Source of the DNA: Sphingomonas kyeonggiensis
GTDB lineage: Bacteria > Pseudomonadota > Alphaproteobacteria > Sphingomonadales > Sphingomonadaceae
Direction of reading: 5' to 3'
Length of the DNA stretch: 64,000 nucleotides
Assembly: GCF_014204495.1 (NCBI RefSeq)
Contig: NZ_JACHLN010000005.1
Coordinates: 124,001-188,000 of the forward strand
Shown here: positions 24,598-33,557 of the stretch, piece by piece
Numbering within the stretch: position 1 is the first letter of the stretch
How the letters are laid out: every line of letters starts with the position of its first letter
Made by a program: the position numbers and the translations under genes
The notes under the pieces: generated by a model
The model's input: only the letters and a program-made list of their open reading frames with translations
What the model was told of the DNA's origin: nothing
Databases searched by the model: none

Positions 24598-24637
24598 CGA
24601 AAAGGCCGCGTTCCCCATGGGGAGCGCGGCCTTTTCG
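24598..24637. terminator. Bidirectional terminator between ecfG and the second nepR
   Basis: Arms CGAAAAGGCCGCG and CGCGGCCTTTTCG with a 14-base loop that can itself pair (TTCCCC/GGGGAG-type). Convergent genes use it from both sides. Confidence 0.88.
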
Positions 24638-24662
24638 GGTGTGCCTGGCGGCGGCGCCGATA

Positions 24663-24842
24663 CTAGCGCCGGTCGTCCCTGCTGAGCTGGCGGAGCATCG
24701 CCGCCATGTCGTCGGGAAGACCCAGGTCCCGCGCATAGGCGTCGCGCAAGGCAAGCCCGATCGCGTCGCTGGCGCGCGGCGCCTCGACCCGATATGCGGG
24801 CTGGCGGGCATCGCTGGCCGTGGCTGAAGTCGTCTGGTTCAT
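24663..24842 (-). CDS. Second NepR-like anti-sigma factor
   Basis: A 59-residue protein. Residues 27-52 (AIGLALRDAYARDLGLPDDMAAMLRQL) align with the NepR core of 22369-22536 (VGVALRQAYDEALGEAVPDDLLDLLKKL), but two residues are missing in the link between the helices, which would change how the two helices straddle the sigma factor. The N-terminal 25 residues are polar and differ from NepR. It is convergent with ecfG and divergent from glnE. Paralogous NepR proteins are known in Methylobacterium. Whether this one binds EcfG, another ECF15 sigma factor or PhyR is open. Confidence 0.78.
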   Translation of the reverse strand: MNQTTSATASDARQPAYRVEAPRASDAIGLALRDAYARDLGLPDDMAAMLRQLSRDDRR

Positions 24843-24916
24843 GTTGCTAGAACAATTCAGTGCGCATTTTGTTGCTTGACTTTCCGCAACGCACCGTTTC
24901 GCAGGTGATTGAATCC

Positions 24917-27604
24917 GTGACTGACACGCATCTTCCTCCCGATCTTGCCGACGCCGTATCGAGGGCGAGCGCACATGCGCCGTTCCTCGATCATCTGCTC
25001 ACGCGCGAGGCCGCGCTGGTGGCTGGCCTCGAGCGCGCGCTCGCGGATCCCCGCGCCGCCGCTGCCGCCATCGCCGATGAACTGGGCGAGGGCGCGCGGC
25101 TGCGCATCGAGCGTCGCCGGCTGGCCCTTATCGTCGCGCTGGGCGATCTCTCCGGCCGGTTCGACCTCACCCGTGTCACCCATTTGCTCAGCGATTTCGC
25201 CGATGATGCGCTGGACCGTGCGATCCGCGCGGCCATCCTCGAACGCACGCCGGACGCCGAACCGCGCGGGTTCGCGGCGATCGCGCTGGGCAAGCAAGGT
25301 AGCCGCGAGCTCAACTATTCGTCGGATATCGATCCGATCCTGATCTTCGACCCCGAGACCTTGCCCTGCCGCCCGCGCGAGGACGTGCAGGAAGCCGCGG
25401 TGCGGATCGGGCGGCGGGTAGTCGAACTGCTCCAGACCCGCGACGAGCATGGCTATGTGCTGCGCGTCGACCTGCGCCTGCGTCCGTCGCCCGAAGTCAC
25501 TCCGATCGTGCTGCCGGTCGAAGCGGCGATCTCCTATTATGAGAGCCAGGCGCTGCCCTGGGAGCGCGCCGCGTTCATCCGCGCGCGGGCCTGTGCCGGC
25601 GATCTCGGCCTGGGCGGCTATTTCCTCGATGCGATCCGCCCGTTCGTCTGGCGCCGCGCGCTCGATTTCGGCACGATCCGCGAGATCCGCGACATCAGCC
25701 GCCGTATCCGCGATCATTATTCGCAGGCCCAGGCGTTCGGCCCGGGCTATGACCTCAAGCGGGGCAGGGGCGGCATCCGCGAAGTCGAGTTCTTCGCCCA
25801 GATCCACCAGCTCATCCATGGCGGCCGCGAGCCGGCACTGCGTGCCCCCGCCACCCGCGACGCGCTCGCCGCGCTGGCCGAGGCCGGGCGGATCAGCGCC
25901 GACGAGGCGCATGACCTCACCGCCGCCTATGTCCAGCTGCGCACGATCGAGCATCGCCTGCAGATGGTCGACGATCGCCAGACCCACGAGCTGCCCGAGA
26001 GCCTGGCCTCGCTCGACAATGTCGCCCGGCTCCACGGCCTGGAAGATGGTGGCGCGCTGACGGCGCTGCTCAAGCCCTATGTCACTCGCGTCGGCACGAT
26101 CTATGACAGCCTGGCGGGCGAAGAGGAGCAGCGCCTGCCCAGCGAAGCCGCGCCGCTCGAGGCGCAGCTGGCTGCTGCCGGCTTCGAGCGCCCCGACGGC
26201 GCCACGCGCATCGTCCAGGGCTGGCGTGCCGGCACCTATCCGGCGCTGCGTACCCCCGCCGCGCGCGAGGCGCTGGAATCGGTGCTGCCCGGCCTGATCC
26301 AGGCCTTTTCGCGCGCGCCGGACACCGTCCATGCGATCACCCGCTTCGACGCGATGCTCTCGCGCCTGCCCAGCGCGATCAACTTCTTCCGCCTGCTCGA
26401 GGCCCAGCCCGGCATGGCCCAGCTGCTCGGCCAGATCCTTTCGCTGGCGCCGACGCTGGCCGAGCAACTCGGCCGCCGCGCGGAGCTGCTCGACGGCCTG
26501 ATCGACGCAACCGCGCTCGAGCCCGTGCCGGACATCGAGACGCTCGCCGCCGGCATGCGCGGCTGGGAGCCGGGATCGGACTATCAGTACCAGCTCGAAT
26601 TCGTCCGCCGCTTCGTCAACGAGAAGCGCTTTGCCCTTGGTGCGCAGATCGTCGCGGGGGCCAGCGATCCGCTCGAAGTCTCGGCCGGCTATGCCCGTGT
26701 CGCGGAAGCGGCGATCGGGACGCTGGCTGCCGCCACGGTCGAGGAATTCGCGCGCAATCACGGCGCGGTGCCGGAAAGCGAGCTGGTGATCCTCGCGCTT
26801 GGTCGGATGGGCGGGCAGGCGCTCACCCATGCCTCGGACCTCGACCTCGTCTATCTCTTCACCGGCGATTATGCGGCCGAGAGCGACGGCGCCAAGCCGC
26901 TTGGCGCGGTGATGTACTACAACCGGCTCGGCCAGCGCGTAACCGCCGCGCTCTCGGTACCGACCCCCGCCGGCCCGCTCTACGAAGTCGATACCCGCCT
27001 GCGTCCCTCGGGGGCGCAGGGGCCGCTGGTCGTCTCGCTCGAAGGCTTCGAGAAATACCAGCGCGAGGATGCCTGGACCTGGGAGCATATGGCGCTCACC
27101 CGCGCCCGGCCGGTCTACGGCTCGCCGCAAGCCCGTGCCAAGGTCCAGGCGATCATCGACGAAGTGCTCGGAGGTGCCCGGCCGGCGCGCGACATTCCCG
27201 CCGAAGCCGCGAAGATGCGGGCCGACATGGCCGGCCACAAGCCGCCCCAGGGGCCGCTGGACGCCAAGCTGCTGCCCGGCGGGCTGGTCGACCTCGAGTT
27301 CGCGGTCCATGTCACCCAGCTCGTCCATCGCGCCGGCTTCGAGCCGCGCCTGGGCCCGGCGATCGACGAACTGGCGGGGCAGGGGCTGCTGCCGCCTTCG
27401 ATGCGGGCCGCGCATGATTTCCTCACCCGGTTGCTGGTGACGATGCGCCTCGTCGCCCCCGATGCGCAGGAGCCGCGCGCGCCCACCCAGGCGCTGATCG
27501 CCCGCGCGCTCCGCCTCGAGAGCTGGGACGAGGTGGTTGCGCAGCTGGAGCAGACCCGGCAGGAGGTCCGCCATTGCTGGGCCGCTGTCAGCGGCGCGGC
27601 CTGA
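24917..27604 (+). CDS. glnE: Bifunctional glutamine synthetase adenylyltransferase/deadenylase
   Basis: GlnE adjusts glutamine synthetase by adding or removing AMP, according to PII state. Two nucleotidyltransferase domains are seen. The N-terminal deadenylase has ALGKQGSRELNYSSDIDPILIFD (about residue 115-138); the C-terminal adenylylase has LALGRMGGQALTHASDLDLVYLF (about 625-648), with the paired Asp residues. RGRGGIREVEFFAQ near 280 and LPGGLVDLEFAVHVTQL near 788 are family motifs. GTG 24917 with AGGTGA upstream is preferred (895 residues); GTG 24860 would add 19 residues and overlap the promoter region of the second nepR. Confidence 0.94.
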   Translation: MTDTHLPPDLADAVSRASAHAPFLDHLLTREAALVAGLERALADPRAAAAAIADELGEGARLRIERRRLALIVALGDLSGRFDLTRVTHLLSDFADDALDRAIRAAILERTPDAEPRGFAAIALGKQGSRELNYSSDIDPILIFDPETLPCRPREDVQEAAVRIGRRVVELLQTRDEHGYVLRVDLRLRPSPEVTPIVLPVEAAISYYESQALPWERAAFIRARACAGDLGLGGYFLDAIRPFVWRRALDFGTIREIRDISRRIRDHYSQAQAFGPGYDLKRGRGGIREVEFFAQIHQLIHGGREPALRAPATRDALAALAEAGRISADEAHDLTAAYVQLRTIEHRLQMVDDRQTHELPESLASLDNVARLHGLEDGGALTALLKPYVTRVGTIYDSLAGEEEQRLPSEAAPLEAQLAAAGFERPDGATRIVQGWRAGTYPALRTPAAREALESVLPGLIQAFSRAPDTVHAITRFDAMLSRLPSAINFFRLLEAQPGMAQLLGQILSLAPTLAEQLGRRAELLDGLIDATALEPVPDIETLAAGMRGWEPGSDYQYQLEFVRRFVNEKRFALGAQIVAGASDPLEVSAGYARVAEAAIGTLAAATVEEFARNHGAVPESELVILALGRMGGQALTHASDLDLVYLFTGDYAAESDGAKPLGAVMYYNRLGQRVTAALSVPTPAGPLYEVDTRLRPSGAQGPLVVSLEGFEKYQREDAWTWEHMALTRARPVYGSPQARAKVQAIIDEVLGGARPARDIPAEAAKMRADMAGHKPPQGPLDAKLLPGGLVDLEFAVHVTQLVHRAGFEPRLGPAIDELAGQGLLPPSMRAAHDFLTRLLVTMRLVAPDAQEPRAPTQALIARALRLESWDEVVAQLEQTRQEVRHCWAAVSGAA

Positions 27605-27614
27605 GGAGATTCAC

Positions 27615-28088
27615 ATGGCACTGGAAGAAGGCGACAAGATCCCCGCGGTCAGTCTCGACGGCACCGAAGGCGAAGCGATCGCGCTGGCGGACAAGATCGG
27701 AAAGCCCTTCGTCCTCTATTTCTATCCCAAGGACGATACCTCGGGCTGCACGCGCGAGGCGCAGGACTTCTCGGCGCTGATCCCCGAATTCACCGCGCTC
27801 GGCGCCGAGGTGCTGGGCGTATCGAAGGATCCGCCGATCAAGCACCAGAAGTTCATCAACAAGTACGACCTCACCGTGCCGCTCGCCACCGACACTTCGG
27901 GCGCGGCGATGGAATCGTTCGGCGTGTGGGTGGAGAAGCAGCTCTACGGCAAGCGCTACATGGGCATCGATCGCTCGACCTTCCTGTTCGACGAGGAAGG
28001 CAAGCTGTTCCGCGCCTGGCGCCGCGTCCGCGTGCCGGGCCATGCGGTGGATGTGCTTGAATCGATCAAGGAAATGCAGGCCCGCTGA
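27615..28088 (+). CDS. bcp: Peroxiredoxin of the BCP (thiol peroxidase) type
   Basis: A 157-residue cytosolic peroxiredoxin that reduces peroxides. The peroxidatic Cys is in FYPKDDTSGCTREAQDF (Cys45), with the conserved Thr two residues behind it in the PxxxT/S...C region. It is the only Cys in the whole protein; the second Cys found five residues later in E. coli BCP is absent, so this is a 1-Cys form that needs an outside thiol. It lies ten bases behind glnE and overlaps the next gene by one base. Confidence 0.93.
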   Translation: MALEEGDKIPAVSLDGTEGEAIALADKIGKPFVLYFYPKDDTSGCTREAQDFSALIPEFTALGAEVLGVSKDPPIKHQKFINKYDLTVPLATDTSGAAMESFGVWVEKQLYGKRYMGIDRSTFLFDEEGKLFRAWRRVRVPGHAVDVLESIKEMQAR

Positions 28089-28417
28089 TGCGGTGGCTGC
28101 TCGCCCTGGCAGCGGCATCGTCGCTCGCGGCTCCGGCCCAGGCGCAGGACCTGCCGGCGGTGCCGCGCGCGCTGCTCAACACGGCTGCGCTGGTCTGCGT
28201 GAAGATCGACCGCGAGGGCAGGGTGGACGCCTTCCTGCTCGATTCGAAGGGCGACGCGGTGCGCGACAAGGCGGTGCTCGACTGGTTGCGCGGGCTCAGA
28301 TGGCCGGCCGGCGACGGGGAGGGGCGCAACCGCTGGTTCCCGATGCCGGTGCAGTTCGGCGACGTTCCCGCACCGGAAATGCCCGCGGGCTGCGCGCCCG
28401 GTTCGGACCGTACCTGA
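28088..28417 (+). CDS. Small exported protein, TonB-C-like, unknown
   Basis: A 109-residue protein with a signal peptide (LLALAAASSLAAPAQAQ, cleavage near residue 19). The mature part, about 90 residues, has LVCVKIDREGRVDAFLLDSKGDAVRDKAVLDWLRGLRWPAG, a pattern like the C-terminal domain of TonB-type proteins (beta strand, helix, W-x-P). It has two Cys that could pair. Start codon overlaps the bcp stop (TGATG). No assigned role. Confidence 0.65.
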   Translation: MRWLLALAAASSLAAPAQAQDLPAVPRALLNTAALVCVKIDREGRVDAFLLDSKGDAVRDKAVLDWLRGLRWPAGDGEGRNRWFPMPVQFGDVPAPEMPAGCAPGSDRT

Positions 28418-28418
28418 C

Positions 28419-29216
28419 ATGGCCCGCAGCGTTGCCGAAGCCTGCCGTGCGGTGCTCACCGCGGCGGCACCGGCCGACAAGGTCAAGGCCGCTCGCGCCG
28501 CCGCGCGCGATTGGCGGCTTGGCCGGCTCGCCTTCGCCTTCGACGTGGCGATGCCCGATCGCCCGGCGCGCCCGGACCGGCCCGAGCTGCTCCCGCCCAA
28601 CCGCATGCCCAAGCGCGGCAAGGGCGGCTCCGAACGCGGCCGCATCGCGCTGATCCACGCGCTCGCCCATATCGAGTTCTCCGCGATCGACCTGGCGTTC
28701 GACGCCGTCGGCCGCTTCGGCGGCGAATATCCACGCGGCTTCACCGATGATTGGATGGGGGTAGGCGCCGACGAAGCGATGCACTTCGCCTTGCTCGATC
28801 GCCGGCTCAAATCACTCGGCAGCTTCTACGGCGCACTGCCCGCGCATGACGGGCTGTGGGACGCCGCGGCGGAGACCGCGCATGATTCGCTTGCGCGCCT
28901 CGCCGTCGTGCCGATGGTGCTGGAAGCGCGCGGGCTCGACGTCACGCCGGCCACGATCGAGCGATTTTCCGCGGCGGATGATGCAGTTACCACCCGCATC
29001 CTCACACGGATCGTGAACGATGAAATTCGCCATGTCCGGGCGGGAACCACCTGGTTCGAATCGCGTTGTCGCGAATTGGGCCGTGTCCCGCATGCAACAT
29101 GGCATGCGCTGGTTGCACGTCACTTTCGCGGAGCAATTAAGCCTCCGTTCAACGACTCGGCGCGCGACTCAGCCGGTTTGTCCCGGGAATATTACCAACC
29201 TCTTGCGACGACCTGA
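28419..29216 (+). CDS. DUF455 ferritin-like protein
   Basis: A 265-residue helical protein. Repeated E/H motifs of a ferritin-like four-helix bundle are seen: ALAHIEFSAIDLAFDAV (about 72-88), GADEAMHFALLDRRL (about 114-128), MVLEARGLDVTPATIERF (about 166-183), and IVNDEIRHVRAGTTWF (about 203-218). They provide the Glu/His ligands for a two-metal site. DUF455 relates to MiaE-type hydroxylases, but no substrate is known. One base behind the previous gene; bcp-28088-28419 probably form one unit. Confidence 0.85.
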   Translation: MARSVAEACRAVLTAAAPADKVKAARAAARDWRLGRLAFAFDVAMPDRPARPDRPELLPPNRMPKRGKGGSERGRIALIHALAHIEFSAIDLAFDAVGRFGGEYPRGFTDDWMGVGADEAMHFALLDRRLKSLGSFYGALPAHDGLWDAAAETAHDSLARLAVVPMVLEARGLDVTPATIERFSAADDAVTTRILTRIVNDEIRHVRAGTTWFESRCRELGRVPHATWHALVARHFRGAIKPPFNDSARDSAGLSREYYQPLATT

Positions 29217-29339
29217 TCCATCTGGCCAAAAGCCATCCGTCCAGAAGGCGGAGGGGCTGCTTGCTGCGACAGTGGATAAATGAAGTACGGTCGCCGGGTC
29301 GCTTTTCGGTGCTGACTTCCATGAACTTGCCGGGGAATC

Positions 29340-30530
29340 ATGGCCAAGGCGTCGAACACCAAAACCGCTACTGCTGCTCAGCGGTTCCGTGCTTTCTTCA
29401 CTACCCGCGATTTTATTTTCCATGACGGCCGCGATCTGAAGCGCTTCAGCATCGCCGGGCGCACCCAGGCGCTGCTCGCCGGCGTGGGCACCGTCACCGT
29501 GCTGTTCTCCGCCTATGGCGTGGCTCAGGCCGCAGTCGGCGCGATCGCGATCAGCGGCGTGACCGGCACGCCCTCGTCGCCCGAGGCGCAGGTCGCCCAG
29601 ATGCGCGATCAGGTCGAGAAGATGCAGGCCGATGTCGCCGCCGCCAAGGAGGCCGCCCGCCTCCAGGCCGCGCGCGTCGAGCAGCACCAGGCCCTGATCA
29701 GCGCCACGCTCACCGGCAAGGGCGATCGTGCCGTGATCGAGCAGCCGCTCCCCAATGCTTCGGCCCGCACCAGCGCCGTCGCCAGCGAAGTCCTCGCCCC
29801 GCTCAAGCAGGTCGAGGCGCGCCAGGTCGCGATGGCCGGCAAGGCCCGCGCCGCCGGCGAAGCCCGCTACCAGCGCACCGCCGGTGAGCTCCGCCGCCTC
29901 GGCCTCTCGCCCGAGCGCTACGTCAAGGTCCCCGCGATGGGCGGCCCGTACGAGCCGATCGACAATGACGGCGCCAATGGCAGCGACGCTGCGGCCGAAG
30001 CCGCCGACGCCCAGTTCCGCGCGCTGTTCGTCACCTGGAAGAAGCTCGACGTGCTCGAGCAGACGGTGATCTCGGTCCCGTCGATGCAGCCGGTCGACAA
30101 GCTCACCTTCACGTCGAACTATGGCGTCCGCTCGGATCCGTTCCGCGGCACCGCGGCGATGCACGCCGGCGTCGACATCCCCGGCGCGATCGGCACCCCG
30201 ATCTACGCGACCGCCGACGGTGTCATCAGCCATGCCGGCCGCCAGGGCGGTTATGGCAACCTCGTCCAGATCAACCATGGCCGCGGCATCGAGACGCGCT
30301 ATGGCCACCTCTCGAAGATTCTCGTCGCCGACAACACCCGCGTGAAGCGCGGCCAGCTGATCGGCCTGATGGGCTCGACCGGCCGCTCGACCGGCAGCCA
30401 CCTCCATTATGAGGTGCGGGTCGACGGCAAGGCCGTGAACCCGATCCCGTTCCTGCAGACCGGCGAGTATCTCGCCTCGGTGCAGGACCGCGTCCAGGGC
30501 GGCGTTGGCGGCCCCGCGAAGAACAAGTAA
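29340..30530 (+). CDS. M23 family metallopeptidase, membrane-anchored
   Basis: A 396-residue protein. A hydrophobic stretch near 45-70 (AGVGTVTVLFSAYGVAQAAVGAI) probably anchors it in the inner membrane. A coiled-coil region follows (about 80-125: QVAQMRDQVEKMQADVAAAKEAARLQ). The peptidase domain is C-terminal: SNYGVRSDPFRGTAAMHAGVDIPG (metal His and Asp), YGNLVQINHGRGIETRYGHLS, and GSTGRSTGSHLHYEVRVDG with the HxH pair. All zinc ligands are present, so it is likely an active LytM-type endopeptidase of cell-wall cross-links. Confidence 0.9.
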   Translation: MAKASNTKTATAAQRFRAFFTTRDFIFHDGRDLKRFSIAGRTQALLAGVGTVTVLFSAYGVAQAAVGAIAISGVTGTPSSPEAQVAQMRDQVEKMQADVAAAKEAARLQAARVEQHQALISATLTGKGDRAVIEQPLPNASARTSAVASEVLAPLKQVEARQVAMAGKARAAGEARYQRTAGELRRLGLSPERYVKVPAMGGPYEPIDNDGANGSDAAAEAADAQFRALFVTWKKLDVLEQTVISVPSMQPVDKLTFTSNYGVRSDPFRGTAAMHAGVDIPGAIGTPIYATADGVISHAGRQGGYGNLVQINHGRGIETRYGHLSKILVADNTRVKRGQLIGLMGSTGRSTGSHLHYEVRVDGKAVNPIPFLQTGEYLASVQDRVQGGVGGPAKNK

Positions 30531-30550
30531 GCCTGATTTCAGGAGAGGAA

Positions 30551-30587
30551 GAGGGGCTGCCCGCGAAGGCGGCCCCCTTTTCTTTTT
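30551..30587 (+). terminator. Rho-independent terminator of the M23 peptidase gene
   Basis: Arms GGGGCTGCC and GGCGGCCCC (one T-G pair) with a six-base loop, followed by TTTTCTTTTT. Confidence 0.85.
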
Positions 30588-30624
30588 GGGTCCCGGTCGT
30601 CCCGGTTCGAAATCCTGGTCTTCA

Positions 30625-30725
30625 GTTCCCCGGCGAAGGCCGGGGCCCAGTTTCGGCGCAGGCTGTTAGGACGGTCAAACCTCTCGAACGGCATTGCAAC
30701 TGGGCCCCGGCCTTCGCCGGGGAAC
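30625..30725. repeat. Inverted repeat, long CCCGGCGAAGGCCGGGG class
   Basis: A near copy of 20467-20566 and 57821-57921, including the inner CAGTTTCGGCGCA, GGTCAAACCTCTCGAAC and TTGCAACTGG segments, flanked by GTTCCCC and GGGGAAC. Confidence 0.87.
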
Positions 30726-30883
30726 GGCCGGGCTAGTGGCACGCGTATCCAGGCCCGTCTGACCCGGGCATTGTGAGGAAGTGTTTCCTCGCCACCCCCG
30801 CCGGTTGCGCGCGCCCCAAGCCTTCTCCATCCGCCTGACAGACGCCGGCCGCCAAGAGCCGGTGCGCCGCAGGAGATGAACCC

Positions 30884-31321
30884 ATGAGCATCGTTCTCGC
30901 GCTCGGGCTGGCGCTTGCAGCCCCGGAACCGGTCCATTCCACCCTCGAGCATCGCGCCCGCTTCGATCACGCCGGCGAAAGCGTCGATACGCACTACCGC
31001 GCGCGCGTCGTGCTGGTTCGGCGCCAGCTCGGTTCGGTCGCCAAGGCGGGCGTTCCGTCGACACTGCGTTGCAGCTGGCGGGCGCATCTGCGCATCGATC
31101 GAGAGGCGCGTTTCGGCGAGGCGCGGCGCTTGAGCCGCAGCATCGATCGCAAGGCGATCCTCGCAGGCAGCCGTCCCGGCTGGTGCGGCGCCAGCGACAC
31201 CGCGGTGGACCGCGAAGTCGCCCGCCGCGCCGAGGAGATCCGCACGCATCTGCTGGCGGTCGCCGGCGAGGACCGGGACGTGCTGAAGGCGGCGATCGAG
31301 CCGAGGGGCGCGGGCCGCTGA
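30884..31321 (+). CDS. Conserved-looking secreted protein, unknown
   Basis: A 145-residue protein with a short signal (MSIVLALGLALAAP). The mature part begins EPVHSTLEHRARFDHAGESVDTHYRARV and is basic and beta-rich in its first half, with two Cys (TLRCSW and GWCGAS) likely to be paired, then a helical C-terminus. No family recognised. It precedes the outer-membrane protein gene by five bases, so the two are cotranscribed. Confidence 0.6.
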   Translation: MSIVLALGLALAAPEPVHSTLEHRARFDHAGESVDTHYRARVVLVRRQLGSVAKAGVPSTLRCSWRAHLRIDREARFGEARRLSRSIDRKAILAGSRPGWCGASDTAVDREVARRAEEIRTHLLAVAGEDRDVLKAAIEPRGAGR

Positions 31322-31326
31322 AGAGG

Positions 31327-32070
31327 ATGATGGTGAAGCGTATCAAGTTCATATCGTTGGCGGCGCTGCTCCCGGCCCTGGCCGGCGGTGCGGCGCATGC
31401 CCAGGACCTGTCCGGCGGCGTCGAGCTCGCGACCGACGAGAGCCGTCGCGGCCTCAGCTGGAGCGAAGGGCGGGTGGCGGCATCGGCGGATGCACTGGTC
31501 GCTCTCGGCGCGCTGGAGGCCTCCGCCCGCATCGTCAGCACCCGCGATTCGGCCCGGCATGCCGGCGCCGATGCGGTGGCGGACCTCGAACTGGGTGCGG
31601 CAACCGACGCCGGCCCGTTCCGGCTGCGCGGCCATGTGACCGCCCATGTCTTCACCGGTGCGCGCGAGCGGATGGACTATGTCGAGCTTGGCGGCCGTGC
31701 CAGCTACACACTGGGGCCGCTCCAGCTCGGCGCCGGCGCGGTCTATGCGCCGGACCAGCGCGCGATCGGCGGCGACAGTCTCTACGTCTTCGCCTCCGCC
31801 AATGCCGGCGTCCCGAGGACACCGCTCTCGGCGTCCGCCTCGGTCGGCCGCTCCACGGGAAGCACCGACGATCCGCTCCGGTCCGCCCGCCTGCGTCCGC
31901 TCGGCACCTATACCGACTGGCGGCTGGGGCTGGAGTTCAACAAGTTCCCCTTCACGCTGGGCGTCGACTATGTCGGCACCAACATCGATCGTGGGGCGAC
32001 CAGTTCGCCCTTTGCCGATCTCGGCAACAGCGGAGACCGGGTGATGGGGCGCGTGCGGCTGTCGTTCTGA
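31327..32070 (+). CDS. TorF-like putative porin
   Basis: A 247-residue outer-membrane beta-barrel (two adjacent ATGs, 31327 and 31330). Signal peptide to AAHAQ. The mature start, DLSGGVELATDESRRGLSWSEG, resembles the TorF/Gcw_chp family pattern in which a barrel strand is followed by S-x-R-G-x-S. Alternating hydrophobic strands continue through SYTLGPLQLGAGAVYAP to the C-terminal strand VMGRVRLSF, which ends in Phe as outer-membrane proteins do. Cargo unknown. Confidence 0.8.
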   Translation: MMVKRIKFISLAALLPALAGGAAHAQDLSGGVELATDESRRGLSWSEGRVAASADALVALGALEASARIVSTRDSARHAGADAVADLELGAATDAGPFRLRGHVTAHVFTGARERMDYVELGGRASYTLGPLQLGAGAVYAPDQRAIGGDSLYVFASANAGVPRTPLSASASVGRSTGSTDDPLRSARLRPLGTYTDWRLGLEFNKFPFTLGVDYVGTNIDRGATSSPFADLGNSGDRVMGRVRLSF

Positions 32071-32085
32071 GGCGGGCAGGGCGTC

Positions 32086-33432
32086 TCAGTGTCCCTCTAT
32101 CGTCCCCCAGACGCGGCTGAAATCGCGCCTCGCCAGGTCCTGGGGCGAAATCCAGAAGGTGCATTCGCCGACATCGCCGAACATCCAGCCGAGCCCGCCG
32201 TCCGTGGACAGACTCAACAGGCAGACGGTCGGATCGTTCACGGATAGCGCTTCCTGGGCGGAAGGCGCATGGCCGAGCATCTGCGAGAACTGGACGCCAA
32301 ACACCGATCCTCCGCAGAACAGCGGCGCCATGATGTCGTAGCTCGAATGGGAGATCAGCGACGCCCGTTCCGGATTGCCGGCAAAGGCGCGGACGACGGC
32401 GGCGCTCGCCTCGGTGATGGCGTTCGATACGATGCCATTGAACGGAAGGCTCGGACGCTTGGGCAGCGACGCGATCCAGGCACGGAAATCGGCACGGTCC
32501 GCGCCGGCCACCGGATCGCCCGCCGGCTCGCCGCCAGCCCGCGCGATCCAGTCCTGCGCGGCCGACGTCGTGGCGGCGGGGTCGTCGAAACCGGCCCGGC
32601 CCGCCGCGATCTGCACGGTCAGCGCGCGGCAGAAGAAATCGACATGTGACCAGAGCTGCGGAAAGGCATCGGGTGCAGCGTCGTCGCCGTAGAGCTGCAG
32701 CGCGACCGCGGTCGAATGCCCGTTCCATTCCTCCTCGGGGCGGGGCTCCTGCGTCGCGCGGTAATATTCGGCGTCCCGCCTGCGCTCCAGCATCTCGTCA
32801 TATGCCTCGACGATCTCCTCGATTTCGCCGGCACGTTCCACCCACGCCGGAAAGCGCGGCTTCCCGAACAGTCGCGCCGGGTTGAGCTGTCCCCAGTCGA
32901 AGGGAGGCGAGATCGCTTCGTGGACAGCGCTTCCGTCCGGCCAGCTATCGAACCGGAGCGGCTGGATCGGCCATTCGACATAGAGATTGGGGCCGGGTTC
33001 GTCGCGGTGAAGAAAGGGCCGTGCGAAGGGCGGCGGATAGAGGCCGCCGATGGGCGGAAGATCGTCCGGAGCAGCCCGTAGCGGCGTCAGCGCGAAGGCA
33101 TCCTGGACATAGAGCACCCGGCAGGCTTCCTGCGGCCGATCCGCATCCCAGACCTGCTCGTCATCGCTTCGTCCGAAGAAGAACAGCACGCCGCGTTCCG
33201 GAAGCGGCGACGGATGGCCGATGTCCGCGCAATCGATCTGGGCAAGGAAATGGAGGGGCACGCCCGACGGCATGCGTGGCCATTCATGATGCTCGGGAAG
33301 GCGAGGCAGGCCGCCGAACTTGCTGTTGGTCCGCGGCGCGCTGTGCGGCGGATAGGGGCGATGGAGCAGCACGGCGTCCCGGCGATAGCGGGCCAGCAAC
33401 TTGTCTATGATCCGCTCGGCTGCCTCGGTCAT
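32086..33432 (-). CDS. DUF1963 domain protein
   Basis: A 448-residue, apparently soluble protein. The N-terminal half matches the DUF1963 (YwqG-like) pattern: NSKFGGLPRLPEHHEWPR (about 36-53), PLHFLAQIDCADI, then GVLFFFGRSDDEQ. The C-terminal half (about 290-448) repeats related elements, VFGVQFSQMLGHAPSAQE and LLSLSTDGGLGWMFGDVGECTFWIS, as in proteins of this family with a full second lobe. Start: ATG 33432 with GGGGGAG upstream, GTG and TTG codons directly before it being less likely. Function of the family unknown. Confidence 0.8.
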   Translation of the reverse strand: MTEAAERIIDKLLARYRRDAVLLHRPYPPHSAPRTNSKFGGLPRLPEHHEWPRMPSGVPLHFLAQIDCADIGHPSPLPERGVLFFFGRSDDEQVWDADRPQEACRVLYVQDAFALTPLRAAPDDLPPIGGLYPPPFARPFLHRDEPGPNLYVEWPIQPLRFDSWPDGSAVHEAISPPFDWGQLNPARLFGKPRFPAWVERAGEIEEIVEAYDEMLERRRDAEYYRATQEPRPEEEWNGHSTAVALQLYGDDAAPDAFPQLWSHVDFFCRALTVQIAAGRAGFDDPAATTSAAQDWIARAGGEPAGDPVAGADRADFRAWIASLPKRPSLPFNGIVSNAITEASAAVVRAFAGNPERASLISHSSYDIMAPLFCGGSVFGVQFSQMLGHAPSAQEALSVNDPTVCLLSLSTDGGLGWMFGDVGECTFWISPQDLARRDFSRVWGTIEGH

Positions 33433-33557
33433 CAACACTCCCCCTTTTGCGGCCGACTGCGGATCGGTCGCCCCGGTGAAAGGCTAGCTTGGGCGAGGGA
33501 TGCCGACAATGCGCGGAGGGGCCTTCGCGCCATAGCGGATCCGATCGCGCGGGATTA

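Larger units (their letters stand above)
30531..30883. other. Intergenic region, 353 bases
   Basis: Terminator of the M23 gene, one long-class inverted repeat, then about 150 bases of probable leader with no feature I can support. Confidence 0.6.

Noticed and set aside
24857..27574. A 905-residue open frame antisense to glnE
   Set aside because: glnE shows all family motifs on the other strand; the antisense frame is Arg/Ala/Gly/Asp-rich noise typical of high-GC DNA.
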